Program-made: the position numbers and the translations under genes | In this document: one piece after another, positions 9,680-19,177 of the stretch | Layout: every line of letters begins with the position of its first letter | How positions within the stretch are numbered: the stretch's first letter is position 1 | Notes under the pieces: model-generated | What the model saw: only the letters and a program-made list of their open reading frames with translations | What the model was told of the DNA's origin: nothing | Databases searched by the model: none | Assembly: GCA_001247695.2 (NCBI GenBank) | Contig: LGRX02034665.1 | Span: forward strand, 1 to 64,000 | Direction: 5' to 3' | DNA length: 64,000 bases | Source: Cymbomonas tetramitiformis | Lineage: Eukaryota > Chlorophyta > Pyramimonadophyceae > Pyramimonadales > Pyramimonadaceae

Positions 9680-10138
9680 TTACGCGTCCACTTCAGGTGC
9701 TACCGCTACAGCTACGCAATTATCAAAAGCTTCGTCTTCATCGGAATCATCCGATTCATTCAAGTCACCTAGGTCCTTGCGCGTGCGTTTGGATTGTTGT
9801 ACAAGCAAAGCGACGACTATCTGCGCGTATTGCTCGTTCGGTATACTCCGTTCGGGGTCATTCGCATCCACATTCCATGCCAGCACTATTTCATTCTTAT
9901 CGAAAGTCTCGGTAGACGGTCGGTGCCCCGGTGGCGCTGCGAAAGCTCCTGGGTGACTCGCAAGCTGCTTGCCGTGAGACAGTGAGAGATCAGGAATTCC
10001 GGGAAGTCGTGTGGTAAAGGCGGCCGATACGTAACGGTGTGGTAACCAACCAGAAGACGTAAACCAGTCCAACGTTAAGTCCCGTAAGAAAAATGTTCTC
10101 AAACTAAGGCCTACAGCGCGCCGTAAATCAACCCACAA
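9680..10138 (-). CDS. Hypothetical N-terminal Gag-like frame downstream of a 5' LTR
   Basis: A 152-codon frame that lies 3' of the LTR at 10239-10459 on the minus strand, where a gag would start. It ends with an acidic stretch (ESDDSDEDEAFD) and has no zinc knuckle or recognised domain. The first part may be untranslated leader. The element is cut off near 9420, so most of any gag is missing. No firm function can be given. Confidence 0.3.
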   Translation of the reverse strand: MWVDLRRAVGLSLRTFFLRDLTLDWFTSSGWLPHRYVSAAFTTRLPGIPDLSLSHGKQLASHPGAFAAPPGHRPSTETFDKNEIVLAWNVDANDPERSIPNEQYAQIVVALLVQQSKRTRKDLGDLNESDDSDEDEAFDNCVAVAVAPEVDA

Positions 10139-10238
10139 AACTTAGGCCATACCCGTGACCGCCGGCACTCTCACGCGCGGAGCGCCTCACTCCATCCCAA
10201 GTCACAGTGGCTAAATAAAGCGTAAGTGGGGCCAAACC

Positions 10239-10459
10239 TGTCAGATATATAGTTCCGTTGTAATATATATCCAGCTGGAGAGATAAACCCTGAGTTGAGG
10301 GTTACGATATCAGAACGGCGGTAAAAAAGTCCCATTGATAAAAGTAGAGATCACATAAATACCTAACGGGTGTTTCCCGTCTACTGGTGACGGTCACCCA
10401 GCCTACTATAGGAAGTGACATGTGACGCAGTTTCGGGTGTCACAATGTCAAATCCAGCA
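10239..10459 (-). repeat. 5' LTR of a truncated gag-type LTR element
   Basis: On the plus strand it runs from TGTCAGATAT to AATCCAGCA. The LTRs at 51766 and 58054 have the same end forms (TGTGAGATAT ... GAATCCAGCA). Inside the element the minus strand reads GGTTTGGCCCCAC then CGCTTTAT, matching the leader of the element at 12838-16578. No partner LTR was found, so this is a one-sided remnant. Confidence 0.6.
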
Positions 10460-10669
10460 CGCGTATGCTGGGCGCTTCTATTACACGATTCGTATATATA
10501 CATTTACGCGGTGGATACGAGTTTCCTTTCGTTTAGCTCGTGCAAGACGATGCGGCCAACCGGCCATGCCTTTTCAGGAGCATCGCGACGAGCGCGGTGG
10601 GCATCATGTAAAAATACACATGCACAGCAGGCCTGCACAACCGTCAGAATTTCAACGTTGGTACTTATA

Positions 10670-10965
10670 GGGTGTTGAATGTCAAAATAATTGGCCTGGA
10701 AATCGTTTGGGGGCTTTGACCCAAAGCCCAAAGACCCCCCGCCTTTTTCGGCGCCGAAGATAAAAGCCCCCACCACCTTTGTCGGCGCCGAAGGTATGCC
10801 CCCCTCCCCACCTTGAAAAATGATCCAAAAGCCCTATACATAAGCCTTTTTCAAAATATTTGGCCTTCGGCCAAGGCCAAAACCCCCACCCCGCCTTCGC
10901 GGAAGCCAAAGGCCCAAAGCCGCCCCCAAACGTTTTCCAATTCTTTTTTTTGAAATTCAACACCC
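10670..10965. mobile_element. MITE with about 50-bp terminal inverted repeats and TA target duplication
   Basis: The left end GGGTGTTGAATGTCAAAA is the inverse of the right end TTTTGAAATTCAACACCC with few mismatches, and pairing extends about 50 bases inward (CGTTTGGGGG is also shared). TA flanks both sides (10668-10669 and 10966-10967). A 296-bp size and TA duplication fit a Stowaway-like Tc1/mariner derivative. The interior holds short palindromes such as GGCCTTCGGCC. No coding capacity. Confidence 0.75.
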
Positions 10966-11246
10966 TATTACTCCCGGATGCCAAACGAAGGGCCCGCGAG
11001 AGCAACCCAACCCGATCAAAGCGGAGAGTCCCCCAAGGTACAGTTTGCTCAGATCTGACCGGCAGCCCTCCCGGGAGACCCGCGGGGTAGGCCCTTGGCA
11101 GACCCCTAGTCTGGCCCGACCCGCGGGTGTCACGTTGGCCCGGCTTGTAAGAATTTACTTCGCGAAATGTTTCGCGAAATTTGGATGATTTTTGGGGCCG
11201 ACAACTTTATAATAAATATTGCGAAATTTGGTTCAGACTATGTTTG

Positions 11247-11607
11247 TAATAGATAGCTTGAAACACATATAGGGTAGAATATTCTATATATCCGTGTTTT
11301 AATACTATCGCTGTACGCAAAAATATGAGACTGATCATGAAACGGTGATAATATGTCTGTAAAGATATCACATATGAGAGTCTGAGAGTCTAAGTAGCTT
11401 ATGCTACGTGCGCTGTGTAAGTCTGTACGAGTACGGCTACGGTGATGCTCGAGTACTCTAACACGTGGCTCGCAGTCACTATCGCTGTGACTCGCGGTCT
11501 CTGTCGCTATGACTCGCGGTCTCGAGCCGAATAATAATGCAGTCATCTGTCACATGCATCGAGGAATGTCATACAGGGGGCAGTACGGTATATCTAGTCC
11601 CCCGTGA
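11247..11607 (-). repeat. Copia-like 3' LTR
   Basis: 361 bp, nearly identical to 22674-23029. The plus-strand ends are TAATAGATAG and CCCCCGTGA. Preceded by target duplication GTTTG. The adjoining internal sequence ACACCACCAC is the complement of the purine tract. Confidence 0.88.
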
Positions 11608-11854
11608 CACCACCACATTCTGTGGATATGTGTGGCAGTGGCATGATAATGTCAGACAAGCAATATATCATAATACTCAGAAACGCAGCCAGCAGAGATA
11701 CGGGCATTTGCATTGGCAAGAACTGGTCCTACTGGAGCCTCCGGGTCTTTAGAAATAGACATGCTCGCAGAGGCCCACCTTCCCTCGCCTCGGGTCACCC
11801 TATCAAGTTCTGCCGCTGCAGTGATGCTAATACAATCTGATCCTGTCGTTGCTG

Positions 11855-12832
11855 TTATTGTAGTTGTTGCTGCTGGGCATGCAGCTGCTGTGCTTCAGCT
11901 GCTCGTAGCTTCTCAACCAGCTTAACACGCCGGTCCTTAATATCCAATAGGCGGGCAGTGAACTTGTCAATAATGGGAACCCCGTGTTTGGTGATAGGAA
12001 GGGCTTTTGTGAAAATGTCAGACTGATTGTCATCAGTCGGAATCCAGACCGGTGTAAACTTCCTGAGGGGCCCCTGCCACCAGTTCCTAACCGCGTGGTA
12101 CCGAACCGCAATGTGTTTGAGCTTAGAAGAGAGTGCCCGCTGAGTGACTAGAGTCTGAACTGCTGAGTTATCTACATTGATGGTGATGGGCTCAGCTGAG
12201 GGAAAGAACTCTGTCAGTGTGTTATAGATGGCCGGGGCGGAGGTGCAGGCTTCTGACATGGCAACATGCTCTGCCTCTGTAGAGTGAAGGGCAGTGCATG
12301 ACTTCTGCTTCTTTGACCACCAGTCAATGAGCATACCGTGAAAGTAGAGACAGTAGCCGGAAACTGAGTTCCGTGTGGCAGTGTCTCCTGCATGGTCTGA
12401 GTCACAGAACGCGGTGAGCTGGGGTGCTGCAGGGTCAATAGCCATAGCAAGTGTGTAGTCCCTGGTGGAATAGGCATAGTGTAGGATCCGTTTGGCAGCG
12501 GTGAGGGCTTCAACGGTGGGCTGGTGGCAGAACTGAGCCAGATATGTGACGTGGTAATATATGTCGGGTCTGACTGTCCTGGCTAACCAGAGCAGAGAGT
12601 AGATCAAGGATCTGAGGGGTGTCTCAATGGACCTGTCAATGGTATCAGGTGGGGGAATGGGGAGGGAGAGACCCTCTGTCATCGGTGATCGAGGTGGCTG
12701 CTTATCCGTGTCTATGCTGAACTTAGCACACAGATCTGTGATGCTCCGCTCGTGTGAAAGCTCAATCCTGGTCGGGTATGACTCTCCTGTAGGAAGTGTC
12801 TCAGTCTGAACATCAACTCTGAGCTGGAGGAA
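11855..12832 (-). CDS. Copia RT C-terminus and RNase H
   Basis: Continues the RT reading interrupted at 12833/16583 and runs through the connection and RNase H. Landmarks are TAFCDSDHAGD (first catalytic Asp), RNSVSGYCLYF, STEAEHVAMSEA and NVDNSAVQ, with ESYPTRIEL upstream. This is the copia RNase H consensus. The C-terminus is Gln-rich. The frame is intact over this piece, but the protein was cut in two when the 3.7-kb element inserted immediately upstream. Confidence 0.88.
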   Translation of the reverse strand, partial: FLQLRVDVQTETLPTGESYPTRIELSHERSITDLCAKFSIDTDKQPPRSPMTEGLSLPIPPPDTIDRSIETPLRSLIYSLLWLARTVRPDIYYHVTYLAQFCHQPTVEALTAAKRILHYAYSTRDYTLAMAIDPAAPQLTAFCDSDHAGDTATRNSVSGYCLYFHGMLIDWWSKKQKSCTALHSTEAEHVAMSEACTSAPAIYNTLTEFFPSAEPITINVDNSAVQTLVTQRALSSKLKHIAVRYHAVRNWWQGPLRKFTPVWIPTDDNQSDIFTKALPITKHGVPIIDKFTARLLDIKDRRVKLVEKLRAAEAQQLHAQQQQLQ

Positions 12833-12837
12833 TTGGT

Positions 12838-13092
12838 TACCGGAATATCCTAGTTCACTAGATATCAGAGGGTCCCGAACTGTGTGGATAAACTGTGTTA
12901 AGATAATAAACCCTAAGCTAGATATACCCGGAACGGTCTCGCAACGGTCTCGGATACTAGCCTACCTGTGACACAGCGTGTGTCACAGCACGAACCTATA
13001 GATCAGTCAGCGGTCCAGTGTTGGTCCTAGGGGTCTGTCATAGGGGCCTGCACCGGGACTCCCAGTCAGGGCTGCCTATACAGATTCCAGCA
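12838..13092 (-). repeat. 3' LTR of nested gag-only element
   Basis: 255 bp. It differs from the 5' copy mainly by a roughly 12-bp insertion (GTGTGTCACAGC region near 12980) and a local difference near 12895. Next to it, CACCACCC-loop-GGGTGGTG can form a hairpin over the purine tract. Confidence 0.88.
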
Positions 13093-13420
13093 CACCACCC
13101 CAGCACTGTGGGTGGTGACTGTCTAGGAGAGTCAGAATGTTAAGATAGTTAGGGTAGGAGCTAGGGCGACAAACCTAACTGCTAATTCAACTGTGCAATT
13201 CTGATACACAAATTGAAACCCTCTAGCCGGCACAAGTGCAGAAACATACAGGCATATAGGTCCTGCCAAACTACTGAAAGGCACTGTGTCAGCAAGTCAG
13301 ATTGAAGAGTTCAAAGTTGTCAAAGCAAAAGCATAAACCAGATTGAAGACCGTGTTGAGGCCAAAGTACATCTCAGCACACCACCATGAAAGTGGTGTAC
13401 TGCCAGAACCAGAAACATAA

Positions 13421-15118
13421 CTACTCGGGGTCAATGGCCAGAGGAGCACCGTCACCACAATGAGCACCGTAGTAGCCCGCAGTAGCACGGCGGAGTAACA
13501 CAGGGCTGCCAAAGTGCAAGGTGTCGGTCACCGAGAAATCATTCGCCAGAGAATTTGACGGAGTCGGTGTTGTTGATCCGTCGATCACGGGAGGCTGCAC
13601 CGCACCAGGGTGCTGCCAAGTGCTGCCCGAAGGTGGCGCCTCGTCATCCGAAGACGATGCCGGCGACAACGGAGGACCGCCCTCAAATAAGATGCCAGGC
13701 GGCGGCGGCCCGGGATTCCACGGCACCGGAGCCATGTAGAGGCCCTGCTGCCGCTGCACCCGCCGGTGGCGACGAGGCGGGATGGCACATGGCACCGTGT
13801 CAAGCGGTGACTCCTCGCTCCTGCACAGCACAGGCTGCAGCGCAGCCCGACCCGATACCTGCACAGGGTCGACGTCGTTGGCCACCGTGTAGGCGGCTGC
13901 TCCTACTCCCATGACAGAGATCAAGAGAATGAAAGAGAGAAGGAAGGGCATCCCCCACAAGCCCGCGTGGGCGGGGAAGCCCCACGGAGGCTTTCCACAG
14001 CCGTAGCTGCGGGGAGCATCCTCATGCCAATCTCCCAGAGCACCACCAGAGTGGGGCGCTCGGGCTGCGGGCGTCGACGAGTGATTTGCCGAGATGGCCG
14101 AGGCCCGCGGCTTCACGACGAAGCTGCCGTCAGCGAAGTCCTCGTAATCGTCCGTGTCGTAACCCGTGAGATCAACCGTGTCGACGGCGGCGTGGTTCAC
14201 GGTCTGAACGAACCCAGCGAACTCACCGTCCGCGTCCGCTGTGGTGGTCACCCGCGCCGATTGAAGTGGCGCGGGCTTCACATCTTCTCCCTGCGAGACA
14301 GGCATAGCAGGGGCCGGCACGGCGGATGCCGATGCCGCCGCACCACCTGCCGGAACCTGCTCCTCCGGTGTGGCCACCGCTGCGGAGGGTACGCACACCA
14401 GAGCCGAAGCCCCCTTGCCGTCACCGGCAGGAGGCGGGAAAGATGCGTGAGTGTAATGCACCTGTGGGTTGGCCGCGGAGTGAACCTCTGCGGCAAGATC
14501 GTCGAGCCTGCGGAGAATGTCGTCCCCCTCGGAATCCGGCTGCTGCCCCACGGTGAATCCGTAGGCGGACACGTCAATGCCGCCCACCGCTCCCGCAGAA
14601 AGCACCGCGGGCGGCCCGTACGCGGCTGCCGCACGCGCGAAGGACTCCGCTCCGTCATCCGCCGCCTGCTGGAACAACGCACACATGGCGAGTGCGTGCA
14701 CCCCCTCTGCGCCCTCCTCGTCGATGGGAACGCAAAATGCCGCGGCAGAGGTGGGCGGGTGTTGGCGCCCGCCCAACGGGCAGTCGCGGTAGAAGTGATA
14801 CGCCTCACCTTTCCCCGCCTTCTTGCACCTACCGCAGAACGGCCTTGCCCGTTGATCGTCACGGTCAAATCCCACCGGTGGGGCCTTGTGGGTCCCCACA
14901 CGGAATCCTCGCGGCTGCTGCCCCCGCTGCTGCTGCTGCCGCTGCTGCACCCGCTCCCGTTGTTGACGCACAACCGGGGCGGCCTCACCCCGCTGCCGCT
15001 GTACGAGCTCCGTCAGCTCCGTGATCTTCTGGAGCAGCGCATCGTACTCACTGCTGGAGAGGTGTGCGGAGACCCCGCCCGCACCAGAAGCTGCCTTCCC
15101 CCGTCCGTCTGCGCCCAA
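13421..15118 (-). CDS. Gag-like protein, second part: zinc knuckle and transmembrane segment
   Basis: Begins with a coiled segment and Gln/Arg-rich stretch. A knuckle FCGRCKKAGKGEAYHFYRDC follows (CX2CX9HX4C), then a long acidic/Ala-rich region. A hydrophobic segment of about 22 residues (MPFLLSFILLISVMGVGAA) lies near residue 390, followed by a 150-residue Pro-rich tail. A predicted membrane anchor after Gag is unusual for a copia-related particle. The element at 51766-58245 has a comparable arrangement. Function unknown: envelope-like or membrane-targeting are guesses. Confidence 0.6.
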   Translation of the reverse strand: MGADGRGKAASGAGGVSAHLSSSEYDALLQKITELTELVQRQRGEAAPVVRQQRERVQQRQQQQRGQQPRGFRVGTHKAPPVGFDRDDQRARPFCGRCKKAGKGEAYHFYRDCPLGGRQHPPTSAAAFCVPIDEEGAEGVHALAMCALFQQAADDGAESFARAAAAYGPPAVLSAGAVGGIDVSAYGFTVGQQPDSEGDDILRRLDDLAAEVHSAANPQVHYTHASFPPPAGDGKGASALVCVPSAAVATPEEQVPAGGAAASASAVPAPAMPVSQGEDVKPAPLQSARVTTTADADGEFAGFVQTVNHAAVDTVDLTGYDTDDYEDFADGSFVVKPRASAISANHSSTPAARAPHSGGALGDWHEDAPRSYGCGKPPWGFPAHAGLWGMPFLLSFILLISVMGVGAAAYTVANDVDPVQVSGRAALQPVLCRSEESPLDTVPCAIPPRRHRRVQRQQGLYMAPVPWNPGPPPPGILFEGGPPLSPASSSDDEAPPSGSTWQHPGAVQPPVIDGSTTPTPSNSLANDFSVTDTLHFGSPVLLRRATAGYYGAHCGDGAPLAIDPE

Positions 15119-16185
15119 GACTGATAAATCTCGACCACCAAGGAGCGAAGAGAAGCAAGGGACACGTGGGACAGGTCGGCAGCCATGGGATAGCGGACCT
15201 TTACCGCCGCGTAAAACACGGGGTCGAGGCGGGTGTAGAGAGATAATTTTCGTGTTGCCTCGGTCGGAGTCCAGTCTGAAGTCCTGTTATCCCGCACCAA
15301 ACGCTGCTCCTTAGCCAAAATCGGCTGCGGGTCAGCGTTTGCGGGATAACGTAAAGCCGCATGCTCCTCCTGTTGCGACTCCCGCAGCGCCACCGGCACA
15401 GAGCCCTTGATGATGTCGACAAGAGCACGTCGTCCATCTCGGTCAGCCGAGGAGTCGGTGCCAGTCAGCCAGACATACGCGTTGCTGTGCTTCTCCACCA
15501 CGAGAGCCAGAACGTCGTACAGCAGCCCATTCACTCTGCTGACCACGGGCACCAGAGGGTCGTCGAGGTCAAAGGAACGCAGCTCCAGACCAGCAGACTG
15601 AAACTCCGTGCGTAGCTGCACCACCAGGTCGGACAGGAGGCCAGAGTCGTCCGTACCGCGAAAATGATGCTTCTTGTCACCAAGAATATCCTCACGGATA
15701 CTCTTGGCCCAAGCCCGATGCAGCCGTGCCTTGTAAATCTCGTCCACCAATTTGGACTGCTCCTGCAAATAACGTCTGACGGCAACGTCCGCGTCCACGT
15801 TCGATGCAGGGTTAGGAGCGGGAACCACCGGCGTAGCAGCCGTCGGAGTGTTCCGCACCTCGTCGATCAACCTCAAAGAGGAATCGATGTCACTGTCCCT
15901 CGTGAGGGACTTCTTGGATCTCGTCGTCATACCCATCTCTAGAAAAGCCTGAGGGGAGGCGGTACGCTGCAGCACGTTTGGGTAGGGCCGCGGAGAAAAT
16001 GCGACGTCACGGACACGGAACGAACGGCCGGGCCATGCTAGCGAGGGGCGAAGGAAGATGACGTCGAAGTCAAAGGTGCTTAAGTCACCAGCCCAAAACA
16101 CGGCAGCAGGCGGGATCAGAGCGAGCAGAGAACCGCGAATAGTGAACATTGCGACGACGAAACCCAATCCAAGCCGGCACCCCAT
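15013..16185 (-). CDS. gag: Gag-like protein, first part (nested element)
   Basis: The likely start is ATG at 15936 or 15930 (MTTRSKKS), because the upstream 80 or so codons look like leader. It is a helical protein with no enzymatic motif: KLVDEIYKARLHRAWAKSIR, SNAYVWLTGTD and VFYAAVKVRYPMAADLSH. It overlaps the next frame by about 100 bp, and the sense reading moves to that frame near 15100. That could be a lesion or a programmed shift. Confidence 0.6.
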   Translation of the reverse strand: MGCRLGLGFVVAMFTIRGSLLALIPPAAVFWAGDLSTFDFDVIFLRPSLAWPGRSFRVRDVAFSPRPYPNVLQRTASPQAFLEMGMTTRSKKSLTRDSDIDSSLRLIDEVRNTPTAATPVVPAPNPASNVDADVAVRRYLQEQSKLVDEIYKARLHRAWAKSIREDILGDKKHHFRGTDDSGLLSDLVVQLRTEFQSAGLELRSFDLDDPLVPVVSRVNGLLYDVLALVVEKHSNAYVWLTGTDSSADRDGRRALVDIIKGSVPVALRESQQEEHAALRYPANADPQPILAKEQRLVRDNRTSDWTPTEATRKLSLYTRLDPVFYAAVKVRYPMAADLSHVSLASLRSLVVEIYQSWAQTDGGRQLLVRAGSPHTSPAVSTMRCSRRSRS

Positions 16186-16280
16186 AGCTGCGGCCCAAGT
16201 CGCTCACCGCAAGCCGCTCATCTCAAAATCTCCACTAATGCCCAAACGCGCAAACGCGCACCACCTCTCCGAGCGGCCGT

Positions 16281-16292
16281 TTAGCCAATCAT
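16281..16292 (-). promoter_or_regulatory. Micro-uORF ATG ATT GGC TAA in leader
   Basis: Three-codon upstream ORF in the 5' leader of the nested gag-only element, preceded by GTTTGGCC. The element at 51766-58245 has ATG ACT GGC TAA at the same place with similar flanks, so the site looks conserved. Confidence 0.45.
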
Positions 16293-16336
16293 GGCCAAAC
16301 TAGCAAGTGGAATAAAGCGTGGATGGGGCCACGACC

Positions 16337-16578
16337 TACCGGAATATCCTAGTTCACTAGATATCAGAGGGTCCCGAACTGTGTGGATAAACTCTCTAGA
16401 TAAATAAACCCTAAGCTAGATATACCCGGAACGGTCTCGCAACGGTCTCGGGAACTAGCCTACCTGTGACACAGCACGAACCTATAGATCAGTCATCGGT
16501 CCAGTGTTGGTCCTAGGGGTCTGTCATAGGGGCCTGCACCGGGACTCCCAGTCAGGGCTGCCTATACAGATTCCAGCA
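16337..16578 (-). repeat. 5' LTR of nested gag-only element
   Basis: 242 bp, the partner of 12838-13092, ending at the target duplication TTGGT. Inside it the minus strand reads GGTCGTGGCCCCATCC at the primer-binding position. Confidence 0.88.
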
Positions 16579-16583
16579 TTGGT

Positions 16584-17256
16584 TGAGGACACCAGAGTAG
16601 GTGGCCTGAAATGTGGACATGATGTCAGTGTGAAAGCGGGCTCTGGACAGCTCATCGGCACAAGCCACAATGAAGTCATCAACATAGATGAGGACTATGA
16701 AGAGCTGAGTGTCAATCCAGCCGGTGTATAGGCACTCGTCATATGTGGACCTGCTGAGTGTAGGGTAGCGGTCTGTCATGAATCTGTGTGCGGTCTCTGA
16801 CCAGAGTCTGCCTGAGGTCCGATGTCCGTAGAGTGCCTTCTTCATATAGGCACCTACATATCCTTTGGGATGAATGTACCCCTTTGGAAACCTGACATAG
16901 TACCGCTCATCCTCAGGTATTAGACAATTAGAGCCTGGAGGAAAGCCTGAGAGACATCATAGTGGTATGGCATGAGTCTGTGCTTCAGGCAGAGCGCTAG
17001 TTGTAGGAGTCTGAAGGTGGTGAGCTGAGGTGTAGGGGCAAAGGTCTCCGCCTCCTCATAGAAGGTACGGTCCATGTCTCCTCTGGTGGTGCATCTGGCC
17101 ATGAACTTGTCAAGGGAGCCGTCTGTCAGCTTCTTGAGCTTAAAGACAAACTTACTGGGGAGGACGGTGGAGCCTGGAGGGAAGGCGGTGACTGGATCGG
17201 CCCTGTCTGGCTGAAGTATGCCGTCAATCTCTGACTGAATGGCTTTGTGCCACTGT
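16584..17256 (-). pseudogene. Copia reverse transcriptase, central part
   Basis: Reads NWRQWHKAIQSEIDG at the far end, then KFVFKLKK, HYDVSQAFLQA, KKALYGHRTSGRLW and IYVDDFIVACAD, the ordered blocks of copia RT. A frame change near 16920 breaks it: the reading resumes as PEDERYYVRFPKGYIHP in another frame. It is bounded by insertions on both sides, and the flanking halves join once they are removed. Confidence 0.85.
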
Positions 17257-17465
17257 CTCCAATTAGGGTAGGCAATTTAATTTAGATTATTTCTCTCTGA
17301 TTTTAGATTAACCCATTTTTCATGTTGATTTTAGATTAAGTTTTTTTTATCTCATCCGGCTATTACCGGTGCATGCATCCATGACGCTGTACTGTACCTG
17401 TTGAGCTATCGCCATGCCATGCGAAATATTACACTGAAGAGTTGTCTTGCCGTGATGTCCATATG

Positions 17466-17523
17466 TCCGAATGGAACCAAAAACCGTTCGATTTTAATCG
17501 AACGGTTTTTGGTTCCATTCGGA
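17466..17523. repeat. 58-bp near-perfect palindrome
   Basis: Arms of 28 bp (starting TCCGAATGGAACCAAAAACC) around a 2-base centre. It would form a long hairpin or cruciform and lies just inside the left TIR of the Mutator-like element. Confidence 0.9.
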
Positions 17524-17650
17524 AAGATTCACGGCCGTGAATCTAAAAGTCGCGGCCGTGAATAACGACTCTTTACGCATAATGACTTTTATTATTTGCC
17601 ATCTTTGCCACAATAGACACTCACGGCGTGTTCTGCTTGAAAACAAGTAA

Positions 17651-18540
17651 GTAACTTGAAGCCTTGAGCTTCAAGTTACTGAAGGATATGTATCTTGGCA
17701 GTATGTGTGCCAAGTTTCGTGCTCTAGGACGCACGGGAAGCCCTCGGCTGCTTGGCATCTTTGGGTTTGGGTGTCACGTTCGAACCCAAACCCAAAACAT
17801 CTGCCTTAGAAATAAATTGCGCGTTTCGCGCACAAGTAACTTGAAGCCTTGAGCTTCAAGTAACTCAAAAATATGTACCATGGCAGTATTCGTGCCAAGT
17901 TTCGTGCTCTAGGACGCACGGGAAGCCCTCGGCTGTTTGGCATCTTTGGGTTTGGGTGTCACGTTCGAACCCAAACCCAAAACATCTGCCTTAGAAATAC
18001 ATTGCGCGTTTCGCGCACAAGTAACTTGAAGCCTTGAGCTTCTGGTTACTGAAAGATATGTACCATGGTAGTATTCGTGCCAAGTTTCGTGCGTTAGGAC
18101 GCACGGGAAGCCCTCGGCTGTTTGGCATCTTTGGGTTTGGGTGTCACGTTCGAACCCAAACCCAAAACATCTGCCTTAGAAATACATTGCGCGTTTCGCG
18201 CACAAGTAACTTGAAGCCTTGAGCTTCTGGTAACTTAAATATATGTATCTTGGCAGTAGTCGTGCCAAGTTTCGTGCTCTAGGACGCACGGGAAGCCCTC
18301 GGCTGTTTGGCATCTTTGGGTTTGGGTGTCACGTTCGAACCCAAACCCAAAACATCTGCCTTAGAAATAAATTGCGCGCGTTTCGCGCACAAGTAACTTG
18401 AAGCCTTGAGCTTCTGGTAACTTAAATATATGTACCATGGTAGTATTCGTGCCAAGTTTCGTGCGTTAGGACGCACGGGAAGCCCTCGGCTGTTTGGCAT
18501 CTTTGGGTTTGGGTGTCACGTTCGAACCCAAACCCAAAGG
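17651..18540. repeat. 185-bp tandem repeat, about 4.8 copies, four hairpins per unit
   Basis: Units start at 17651, 17836, 18021, 18206 and 18393. Each holds CTTGAAGCCTTGAGCTTCAAG, CTTGGCAG...TGCCAAG and a 12-bp-arm hairpin TTTGGGTTTGGG...CCCAAACCCAAA. A GCGCG-TTTCGCGC palindrome lies at the unit border. Some arms carry paired substitutions between copies (CTTGGCAG or CCATGGTAG). Confidence 0.9.
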
Positions 18541-19177
18541 CAAATGCATAGGACAGTTTCGTAGATTCTGTCCCGATGCCTTTACAACCTCGCTTGCTAA
18601 CTCATATTACAATGAATATTCAACATTCAAGCGTTGGATACCCCACGCCAACGGGAAGCGCTCGGCTGATTTGTTATTTGTGTATGCGCACCCAAATGAC
18701 AAAAAACGCATCTTTGAAACTCGTTAGTTTCAAAGATGCGTGGCCGATGCCTTCGTGCTTATGTGTGTTAATCCATATGAAATATTCCATGGAATAAATG
18801 TGAATATCGCACAAACGGGAAGCGCTCGGCCGTTTTGTAAAATTAGGGTGCACCCAAAATACAAAACGCATCTTTGAAACTCGGAAGTTTCAAAGATGCT
18901 TGCCGGTCGCGTGCAGCGGTAAAAGGCAAGTCAAAGGGTTTAGGATATAGAAGAAGTACAGGGGCCTTTTTTAAAAGCAGAACACGCCAGCGAACAAAGC
19001 TTTTTGGAGGCTTCCTCATGATGGCTAGCGGGAACTAGAGCGTTTGACCTGTGTGCACATGATTTGAACAGGAGTCGTGAAAAGGACCACCGGGCATAGC
19101 CGGATGACATAAAGAAAACTTAATCTAAAATCAACATGAAAAAGAGTTAATCTAAAATCAGCAATAAATAATCTAAA

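Larger units (their letters stand above)
12838..16578 (-). mobile_element. Nested gag-only LTR element (TR-GAG-like) with membrane segment
   Basis: A 3741-bp element with LTRs of 255 and 242 bp and target duplication TTGGT (12833-12837, 16579-16583). It sits inside the copia RT gene, which reads through once it is removed. It carries gag-type frames only, with no RT, integrase or protease. LTR ends on its own strand are TGCTGG and CCGGTA. A GGTGGTG tract precedes the 3' LTR. The leader after the 5' LTR is shared with the element at 51766-58245. Confidence 0.88.

Noticed and set aside
9680..10138. Treating the 152-codon frame as a host gene
   Set aside because: It lies where the leader and gag of an LTR element should be, next to an LTR with family-type ends; kept only as a low-confidence element frame.
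13967..15124. 385-codon plus-strand frame
   Set aside because: It is antisense to the Gag/knuckle/membrane frame of the nested element, is Arg-rich in the manner of a GC-rich shadow, and the minus strand fits LTR orientation.
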